Assembly (NCBI GenBank): GCA_036274055.1
Contig: DASUGM010000294.1
Coordinates: 1-6,411 of the forward strand
Source: DASUGM01 sp036274055
Lineage (GTDB): Bacteria > Acidobacteriota > Vicinamibacteria > Vicinamibacterales > SCN-69-37
Direction of reading: 5' to 3'
DNA: 6,411 nucleotides
Shown here: piece by piece, positions 1 to 6,411 of the stretch
Position numbering within the stretch: the stretch's first letter is position 1
How the letters are laid out: each line of letters opens with the position of its first letter
Translations under genes and position numbers: made by a program
Notes under the pieces: model-generated
What the model was told of the DNA's origin: nothing
Databases searched by the model: none
What the model saw: only the letters and a program-made list of their open reading frames with translations

Positions 1-382
1 ATTTGACGCGGACCGGGAACGTCCGCACGCCGGCGAGCGCGGCGAGCTTGCCCATCGCCGCGGCGTCGATGTCCTGATCGATCGGCGTCGTCACCATCGC
101 GGTGAAGCGTGAGAACAGGTCGCGCACCTCGGCGATCGGCTTGCCTTTGATCGCGTCGGTCATCAGCGACGCCGACGCCTTCGAGATCGCGCAGCCCGAT
201 CCGTCGAATGACACGCCGCTGACGCGATCGCCGTCGAGCTTCAAATACAGCACCAGCCGGTCGCCGCACAACGGGTTGTGCCCGAGCGCGCGCCGATCGG
301 CGTCGGGCATGGCGCCGAAGTTCCTCGGCCGCTTGTTGTGGTCGAGGATGACTTCCTGGTAGAGGTCGGTGAGATCAGACAT
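1..382 (-). CDS. sufU: SufU, zinc-dependent sulfur acceptor/transfer protein (3' end cut by window edge)
   Basis: SufU accepts the persulfide sulfur from the cysteine desulfurase SufS and passes it to the SufBCD scaffold; it is cytosolic. The visible 127 residues begin MSDLTDLYQEVILDHNKRPR and keep the family landmarks: the NPLCGD motif with Cys39 and Asp41, and the GSGCAISKASASLM block with Cys64. These match three of the four zinc ligands of Bacillus subtilis SufU (Cys41, Asp43, Cys66, Cys128). The last full codons read TFPVRVK, after which the fourth ligand cysteine is expected; the one base left at the edge is T on this strand, as a Cys codon needs. The stretch between residues 75 and 120 carries the insertion that separates SufU from scaffold IscU. 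The ATG at 382 gives the normal family N-terminus. No convincing Shine-Dalgarno sequence precedes it; a large inverted repeat lies just upstream. No sufE-like gene is present in the window, which agrees with a SufU-type pathway. Confidence 0.95.
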   Translation of the reverse strand, partial: MSDLTDLYQEVILDHNKRPRNFGAMPDADRRALGHNPLCGDRLVLYLKLDGDRVSGVSFDGSGCAISKASASLMTDAIKGKPIAEVRDLFSRFTAMVTTPIDQDIDAAAMGKLAALAGVRTFPVRVK

Positions 383-386
383 CGTT

Positions 387-462
387 GGCTCGAGGCTCAC
401 GGCTCAGGGCTCGGCGTCACTGGCCCTTGGCACGGAGCCTTGAGCCCTGAGTCCTGAGCCCT
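387..462 (-). repeat. Opposing heptamer arrays forming a 19-nt inverted repeat between sufT and sufU
   Basis: On the transcribed strand, four 7-nt units follow the T of the sufT stop codon: AGGGCTC (462-456), AGGACTC (455-449), AGGGCTC (448-442) and AAGGCTC (441-435). After an unrelated centre, units of reverse-complement type follow: GAGCCCT (412-406), GAGCCGT (405-399), GAGCCTC (398-392) and a partial GAGCC (391-387). Segments 460-442 and 412-394 are complementary at 17 of 19 positions with a 29-nt loop, so the message could fold into a strong stem ending 11 nt before the sufU start codon. There is no run of U after the stem, so it does not look like a standard intrinsic terminator. A role in processing, stability or translation of sufU is possible but is inference only. 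Confidence 0.8.
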
Positions 463-1018
463 AATCAAACATCCCCAACGCGAGTTTGGCGGACTCCGAC
501 ATCCGTTCTTTTCCCCACGGCGGTTCCCAGACGATCTCGACCCAGGCGTCTTTGACCCCGTCGAGCGCCTTGATTTTGTAGCGCGCTTCGCTCGGAATCT
601 GCTGCGCGGATGGGCACGCCGGACTCGTGAGCGTCATCTTCACGAGCACGCGGCTGTCGGCGTCGGCGATGATCTCGTAGACGAGGCCGAGTTCGTAGAT
701 GTCGACGGGGATTTCCGGGTCGTAGACCGTCTTCAGTGCCTCGACGATCTGCGGCTGCAATTCGGCGGTGCGCGCCGGATCGAGCGGACCGACCTGCGCC
801 GCGTCCGACGGTGGCGTCGCCGCCGGAGCGGTGAGCGCGCCGACGTCCCAGCCCGGCGGAACGTCGATCGGTGGCGTGTCTGTGGACGAGAGATCCGCGA
901 CACCGTCAACGGCCTTGCCCTCCGGAGCCGAATGCGAAGACGGGCTGACCTCCGGCGCCGGCGGAGCGGGCGCCGGCGGGTCTTCTTTCTTGCCGCCGAG
1001 AAACGAAAACAGTCCCAC
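461..1018 (-). CDS. sufT: SufT-like MIP18/DUF59 family iron-sulfur maturation factor with N-terminal extension
   Basis: SufT proteins are accessory factors that help mature iron-sulfur proteins, known mainly from Gram-positive work; the exact step is unsettled. The MIP18-like domain occupies about residues 86-185, with the signature YDPEIPVDIYELGLVYE (residues 99-115), the MTLTSPACPSAQQIP segment holding the conserved Cys135, and a C-terminal WEPPWGKERMSESAKLALGM block (residues 164-183). The protein has 185 residues, whereas stand-alone SufT proteins are usually a little over 100; the extra N-terminal 85 residues are rich in Pro, Ala and Ser and look disordered, after a short hydrophobic start MGLFSFLGGKK. 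The start codon is GTG, 4 nt after the sufS stop, with GGGG and AGGA overlapping that stop, so translation is probably coupled. A TTG at codon 87 could start a short form, but no good ribosome site precedes it. The gene ends in TAG, where a heptamer array begins. Confidence 0.9.
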   Translation of the reverse strand: MGLFSFLGGKKEDPPAPAPPAPEVSPSSHSAPEGKAVDGVADLSSTDTPPIDVPPGWDVGALTAPAATPPSDAAQVGPLDPARTAELQPQIVEALKTVYDPEIPVDIYELGLVYEIIADADSRVLVKMTLTSPACPSAQQIPSEARYKIKALDGVKDAWVEIVWEPPWGKERMSESAKLALGMFD

Positions 1019-1022
1019 GGTC

Positions 1023-2261
1023 CTACCCCATCAGCGCGCGGACGCGCTGCATCGCGGCGGCCAGCGCGTCGACGTCGTCGAACGTGTTGTACGCGGCAAA
1101 CGAGGCGCGCGCGGTCGCGGGAATGCCGAAGCGATCCATGACCGGCTGCGCGCAGTGATGGCCGGTCCGAATCGCGACGCCTTCGCGATCGGCGACCGTA
1201 CCGATGTCATGCGGATGGATGCCGTCCATCACGAACGAGAGCACGCTGGCCTTGTGTCTGGCGGTGCCGACGAGCGTGATGCCGTCCTGCGCCGTGAGCG
1301 CCGCCGTCGCGCGCTCGAGCAACGCCGCCTCATGCGCGCCAATCGCCTCGACGCCCACGGCGTTGACGAAGTCAATCGCGGCGCCCAGGCCGACACCGCC
1401 GGCGATGTTCGGCGTGCCCGCCTCGAACTTCCACGGCAGATCGTTCCAGGTGCTGCCTTCGAACGAGACGGAGCGGATCATGTCGCCGCCGCCGAGGAAC
1501 GGCGGCATCGCCTCGAGGACACTCTCGCGGCCGTAGAGGACGCCGATGCCGGTCGGGCCGTAGAGCTTGTGGCCGGTGAAGACGTAGAAGTCGGCGCCCA
1601 GCGCGCGAACATCGACCGGAAGATGGCAAACCGCCTGCGAGCCGTCGATCAGCACGGTCGCGCCGGCGCTCTTCGCGCGGGCAACGATGTCCTGCACCGG
1701 GTTGATCGTCCCGAGCGCGTTCGACATCTGCGACACCGCGACGATCTTCGTTCGCGCCGTCAGCAAACGGTCGAACTCCTCCATCATCAGCGCGCCGGCG
1801 TCGTCGATCGGGACGACGCGAACCGTCGCGCCCGATCGTGCCGCCAGCTGCTGCCACGGAACGATGTTCGAGTGGTGCTCGAGTCCGGTGATGAGAATCT
1901 CGTCGCCAGCGCGGACGTTGGCGTCACCCCACGCGCGCGCGACCAGGTTGATGCCCTCGGTCGCGTTACGCGTGAAGATGATTTCCGCCGACCGTTCGGC
2001 GTTGACGAAGCGGCGCACCTTGTCGCGCCCGCCCTCGTAGGCTTCGGTAGCGCGCTCGCTCAACACGTGCACGCCGCGATGAACGTTGGCGTTGTCGTGT
2101 TCGTAATAGCGCCGGAGCGCGTCGAGCACCGCGACCGGCTTCTGCGCCGTCGCCGCGTTGTCCAGATAGACCAGCGGCTTGCCGTGGACGAGCTGCTGCA
2201 GCGCCGGGAACTGCGCCCGGAGCGCCGCGACGTCGAATGAAGCGTGAGTTGTAACGCTCAT
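1023..2261 (-). CDS. sufS: SufS, group II cysteine desulfurase (PLP-dependent)
   Basis: SufS removes sulfur from L-cysteine, giving alanine and a protein-bound persulfide that feeds cluster assembly. The 412-residue length is normal. Visible motifs in order: LDNAATAQKP (residues 33-42), FTRNATEGINLVA (96-108), LEHHSNIVPW with the His129 that stacks on the cofactor (127-136), DGSQAVCHLPVD (206-217), FTGHKLYGPTGIGVLYG with Lys232 as the PLP-binding lysine (228-244), EAGTPNIAG (280-288), and RTGHHCAQP with the persulfide-forming Cys370 (365-373), followed by a conserved RASFAAYNT segment. The RTGHHC context and full-length active-site region identify group II (SufS) rather than IscS/NifS. With sufU downstream and no sufE in view, SufU is the expected partner. 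The ATG at 2261 follows a 42-nt spacer made of 7-nt repeats; only a GAGAG directly against the start codon resembles a ribosome site. The gene ends in TAG, 4 nt before sufT. Confidence 0.98.
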   Translation of the reverse strand: MSVTTHASFDVAALRAQFPALQQLVHGKPLVYLDNAATAQKPVAVLDALRRYYEHDNANVHRGVHVLSERATEAYEGGRDKVRRFVNAERSAEIIFTRNATEGINLVARAWGDANVRAGDEILITGLEHHSNIVPWQQLAARSGATVRVVPIDDAGALMMEEFDRLLTARTKIVAVSQMSNALGTINPVQDIVARAKSAGATVLIDGSQAVCHLPVDVRALGADFYVFTGHKLYGPTGIGVLYGRESVLEAMPPFLGGGDMIRSVSFEGSTWNDLPWKFEAGTPNIAGGVGLGAAIDFVNAVGVEAIGAHEAALLERATAALTAQDGITLVGTARHKASVLSFVMDGIHPHDIGTVADREGVAIRTGHHCAQPVMDRFGIPATARASFAAYNTFDDVDALAAAMQRVRALMG

Positions 2262-2305
2262 CTCTCAGCTCGTACCCCAAGACTCAAGACCCAGGACCCA
2301 AGACT
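2262..2305 (-). repeat. Heptamer array filling the sufD-sufS spacer
   Basis: Read on the transcribed strand, the spacer starts at the A of the sufD TAG stop codon and divides into six 7-nt units: AGTCTTG (2305-2299), GGTCCTG (2298-2292), GGTCTTG (2291-2285), AGTCTTG (2284-2278), GGGTACG (2277-2271) and AGCTGAG (2270-2264), then AG and the sufS ATG. The first four units share the pattern RGTCYTG; the last two are divergent. The array thus covers essentially the whole spacer and supplies the only purine-rich bases before sufS. No function can be assigned from the sequence. Confidence 0.75.
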
Positions 2306-3569
2306 AAACCTGGTGCGCCAGATTCAGCTTTTCCTCCATCAGGCGCACGGCAAGATCGCGCACGGCGTCCGACTGGATGCCGTCGAGCACCTGGCCGGCG
2401 AAGGCGTGAATCAGCATGTTGCGCGCCGCATCGACGTCGATGCCGCGGGCGCGCATGTAGAACATCGCGTCCTCGTCGAGCTGGCCGATCGCCGCCCCGT
2501 GCGTGCACTTGACGTCGTCGGCGAAGATCTCGAGCTGCGGCTTGGTGTTGATCTGCGCGTCGTCGGTCAGGAGGAGCGCCTTGTTGGTCTGCTTGGCGTC
2601 TGTCTTCTGCGCATCCTGGCGGACGATGATCTTGCCGTTGAACACCGCCCGGGCGCGGCCGCCGAGAATGCCCTTGTAGACTTCGTGGCTCGGGCAGTGC
2701 GCCTTGGCATGGTCGATCGTCGTGTGCGTGTCGATCAGCGTCTCGCCGGTGCCGACGTAGAGTCCGTCGAGCGTGCAGGTCGCGCCCTCGCCATCGAGCG
2801 TCGCGACGATGTCATTGCGGACGATGCGGCCGCCGAAAGTCAGCGCGCGGGAATCGAACGTCCCGGCGCGCTCGACGTGAGCGAACGTGCTGGCGAGATG
2901 AAACGCCGACGCCTGGCCGCGCTCGATCTTCACGTGATGCAGAATCGCGCCGCCGCCGACGTTGACCTGGGTCACCGCGTTGGTGAACGCCGGCCTGGTG
3001 CCGAGATCAGCGTAGGTTTCGATGACGGTGGCCTGCGACTGTTCGCCAGCGTTGATAACCAGCCGCGGCGACGCCATCGTCGGCCCGTCCGCGGACACAG
3101 CGACATGGATGATATGCAGCACCGCATCGACGACCGCGCGCGGCGCGATCTCGAGGATGACGGCGTGCGGATGAAAGACGGTGTTCAGATCGGCGAAGAC
3201 CGTGGCGACGGACGGCACCGCGGGGATGTCGCCGTGGCGGAGGCTGACGCCCGCCGGCAGCGCCGGCGTGCCCTGCAGCTGGCCGTTGACGAGCAGTAAC
3301 TGCGTCGCCCCGGGGATTGCCAACCCGTCGGCCGCCGCGCGATCGATGGCGGCCGGACGCGCTGCCGGCGCGAAGCCGCCCTGCACGATCGGCGCGACGC
3401 TCGTGAATCGCCACTCTTCGTCGCGAGTGGAGGGGAACCCGCGATCGGTGACGCGTGCGAACGCGGCTTCGCGCGCGTTCCTGGCCGGGTCGGCGGCAAA
3501 CGCCGCGTCGCGGCGCAGCGCGTCGAACGCCGCGGTAAACGTGCTCTGTCGTTCTGCGACGGTCGCCAT
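2304..3569 (-). CDS. sufD: SufD, scaffold subunit of the SufBCD complex
   Basis: SufD is the non-ATPase partner of SufB in the SufBC2D scaffold, where clusters are built at the SufB-SufD interface and iron uptake depends on this subunit. The 421 residues comprise an N-terminal helical region with the family motif STRDEEWRFT (residues 47-56), a long beta-helix core of repeated hydrophobic strands (about 130-350), and the C-terminal signature DDVKCTHGAAIGQLDEDAMF (residues 351-370), followed by a helical tail MFYMRARGI onward. Cys355 and His357 correspond to Cys358 and His360 of E. coli SufD, the latter implicated in cluster assembly. The frame stays open far upstream through sufC and sufB, but homology begins only at the ATG at 3569, 2 nt after the sufC stop, so this start is chosen. 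A GGGAG inside the end of sufC may serve as ribosome site, though its 13-nt spacing is long. The gene ends in TAG, where a repeat array begins. Confidence 0.97.
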   Translation of the reverse strand: MATVAERQSTFTAAFDALRRDAAFAADPARNAREAAFARVTDRGFPSTRDEEWRFTSVAPIVQGGFAPAARPAAIDRAAADGLAIPGATQLLLVNGQLQGTPALPAGVSLRHGDIPAVPSVATVFADLNTVFHPHAVILEIAPRAVVDAVLHIIHVAVSADGPTMASPRLVINAGEQSQATVIETYADLGTRPAFTNAVTQVNVGGGAILHHVKIERGQASAFHLASTFAHVERAGTFDSRALTFGGRIVRNDIVATLDGEGATCTLDGLYVGTGETLIDTHTTIDHAKAHCPSHEVYKGILGGRARAVFNGKIIVRQDAQKTDAKQTNKALLLTDDAQINTKPQLEIFADDVKCTHGAAIGQLDEDAMFYMRARGIDVDAARNMLIHAFAGQVLDGIQSDAVRDLAVRLMEEKLNLAHQV

Positions 3570-3571
3570 CG

Positions 3572-4336
<765 letters not shown>

Positions 4337-4339
4337 TGG

Positions 4340-5782
<1,443 letters not shown>

Positions 5783-5787
5783 AAAAA

Positions 5788-5831
5788 CCTGTGCGCCCTG
5801 CGCCGGTGCGCGATGCGCCGTGCGTGGCGCC
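5788..5831 (-). repeat. CGCA-based near-heptamer array in the sufA-sufB spacer
   Basis: On the transcribed strand the spacer begins within the sufA TAG stop and, after GGCGCCA (5831-5825), runs through CGCACGG (5824-5818), CGCATCG (5817-5811), CGCACCGG (5810-5803), CGCAGGG (5802-5796) and CGCACAGG (5795-5788). The CGCA core recurs at steps of 7, 7, 8 and 7 nt. The last unit ends in AGG, which with the following TTTTT sets the ribosome-site distance to the sufB ATG. The spacer is so GC-rich that chance repeats of GCGC are possible, so confidence is lower than for the other two arrays. Confidence 0.6.
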
Positions 5832-6157
5832 TAGAGAGAAAATGAAGTGCCGCAGCCGCACGTGCTCTTGGCGTGCGGATTCTGAAAAACGAAACCGCGG
5901 CTGAGCAGTGTCGTGTCGTAGTCGAGCGTCGTGCCGTCGAGAAGACGATGGCTGCGCGGATCGATCCACACCCGCACGCCCTGCGGACCTTCGAAAACCA
6001 AATCGCTGTCGCGCGGCGCGGTTTCCCACTCGAAGACGTACTCGAAGCCCGAGCAGCCGCCGGCTTTGACGCCGACACGCAGACCGCCGGCATCAGCGTG
6101 CTGCTTCTCGAGCAGCTTCTGCATTTGCGCGGCGGCGTTTTCGGTAACGGTGATCAT
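5831..6157 (-). CDS. sufA: A-type iron-sulfur carrier protein (SufA/IscA/ErpA family)
   Basis: A-type carriers bind a [2Fe-2S] or [4Fe-4S] cluster and hand it from the scaffold to target proteins in the cytosol. The protein has 108 residues, the normal length, and forms a single HesB/IscA-type domain. The three conserved ligand cysteines are present: Cys35 in KAGGCSGFEYVF and Cys100 and Cys102 in STCGCGTSFSL near the C-terminus. The symbol sufA reflects its place as the first structural gene in a suf operon; the sequence alone does not separate SufA from IscA or ErpA. The N-terminus ITVTENAAAQMQKLL matches the family start, so the ATG at 6157 is preferred. It lies 10 nt after the stop of the regulator gene, whose final codons supply an AGGAAG about 13 nt before the ATG, an unusually long spacing. 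The stop codon is TAG, directly followed by repeat-containing spacer. Confidence 0.94.
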   Translation of the reverse strand: MITVTENAAAQMQKLLEKQHADAGGLRVGVKAGGCSGFEYVFEWETAPRDSDLVFEGPQGVRVWIDPRSHRLLDGTTLDYDTTLLSRGFVFQNPHAKSTCGCGTSFSL

Positions 6158-6167
6158 AAATAGAAAG

Positions 6168-6411
6168 TTACTTCCTGACCACCGAGACCGGGACCGTGAT
6201 GCCGGTCGGCGGTGGAATCGCTGCCATGTCCGTCGCCAGTTCGGCCACCGACGTCGCCGCCAGTGCCGAGACGATCCGATCTTTGATGCGCCAGAGCGGA
6301 TCGCGGATGTTGCACTTCGCGTACTGGTCGCAGCTGTGATCGAGGTCCGAGCAGGCCGTGACCGTCAGCGGCCCGTCAATTGCCTGAATAACGTCGGCCA
6401 CCGAAATCGAC
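6168..6411 (-). CDS. Rrf2-family transcriptional regulator, probable iron-sulfur sensor (5' end cut by window edge)
   Basis: Rrf2-family proteins such as IscR, NsrR and SufR are winged-helix DNA-binding regulators that often sense iron-sulfur status through a cluster bound to three cysteines. Only the last 80 residues are in the window; the DNA-binding N-terminus is outside. The frame enters at the edge as SISVADVIQAIDGPL, the typical dimerisation-helix entry of the family (compare the EIVEAIDGP type of motif). Three cysteines follow at codons 6353-6351, 6332-6330 and 6314-6312, spaced CX6CX5C, then NIRDPLWRIKDRIVSALAAT, a characteristic Rrf2 C-terminal helix. The tail is rich in Pro and Val. 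The GTG at 6401 is an internal valine, not the start. Placement directly before sufA suggests this is the operon's own regulator, analogous to IscR or SufR, but its operator and promoter lie beyond the window, so regulation is inferred from context. Confidence 0.87.
   Translation of the reverse strand, partial: SISVADVIQAIDGPLTVTACSDLDHSCDQYAKCNIRDPLWRIKDRIVSALAATSVAELATDMAAIPPPTGITVPVSVVRK
6171..6176 (-). promoter_or_regulatory. Candidate ribosome binding site for sufA inside the end of the regulator gene
   Basis: AGGAAG forms the last two sense codons (Arg-Lys) of the Rrf2-family gene and precedes the sufA ATG by 13 nt. It is the only purine-rich Shine-Dalgarno-like stretch in this junction. 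The overlap with the upstream gene would couple the two translationally, but the spacing is longer than usual, so the assignment is tentative. Confidence 0.4.

Noticed and set aside
394..460. Inverted repeat as an intrinsic terminator ending the operon after sufT
   Set aside because: There is no T-run after the stem on the transcribed strand, and sufU follows in the same direction only 11 nt further on.
387..462. The spacer repeats as a CRISPR array or an insertion sequence end
   Set aside because: Units are only 7 nt with no unique spacers between them, there is no transposase or target duplication, and the flanking genes are intact.
768..2240. A 490-codon plus-strand open frame, with other long plus-strand frames at 2244-3299, 3683-4369 and 4529-5845
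   Set aside because: They lie antisense to strongly conserved suf genes, are dominated by Arg, Val, Asp and His as expected of complementary GC-rich codons, and show no recognisable domain.

Overview
The window is one densely packed, minus-strand iron-sulfur cluster assembly (SUF) operon, read from the right edge to the left edge. In transcription order it holds the 3' part of an Rrf2-family regulator (6411-6168), an A-type carrier of the SufA/IscA/ErpA family (6157-5831), sufB (5782-4340), sufC (4336-3572), sufD (3569-2304), sufS (2261-1023), an extended sufT (1018-461) and the first 127 codons of sufU (382 to the left edge). Both end genes run out of the window, so the promoter, the regulator's DNA-binding domain, the end of sufU and any terminator are not visible. 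No stretch over 300 bases lacks a gene; every plus-strand open frame is a GC-rich shadow of these genes.

The genes form one pathway. SufS takes sulfur from cysteine as a persulfide, and SufU, a zinc-bound sulfur acceptor rather than SufE, would relay it to the SufB-SufC-SufD scaffold, an ATPase complex that builds the cluster. The A-type protein probably carries finished clusters to target proteins. SufT is an accessory maturation factor. The Rrf2 protein, with three clustered cysteines, is the likely cluster-sensing regulator. All key catalytic or ligand residues that fall inside the window are present, and no frameshift is seen.

The organism is a GC-rich bacterium using a SufU-type system. 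The gene content, together with intergenic heptamer arrays of the AGGGCTC / AGTCTTG type, suggests an Acidobacteriota-like genome (for example Vicinamibacteria). This is an inference from general impression, not a demonstrated assignment; other GC-rich phyla remain possible.

The machinery itself is known. What is not explained by it is the spacer DNA. The three spacers of about 45-80 nt (sufA-sufB, sufD-sufS, sufT-sufU) each consist largely of tandem repeats with a period close to 7 nt, of a different sequence in each spacer, each starting at the TAG stop codon of the upstream gene. In the sufT-sufU spacer two opposing arrays make a 19-nt inverted repeat with 17 matching positions just before sufU. 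The tight junctions (2-4 nt, plus 10 nt before sufA) lack such arrays.
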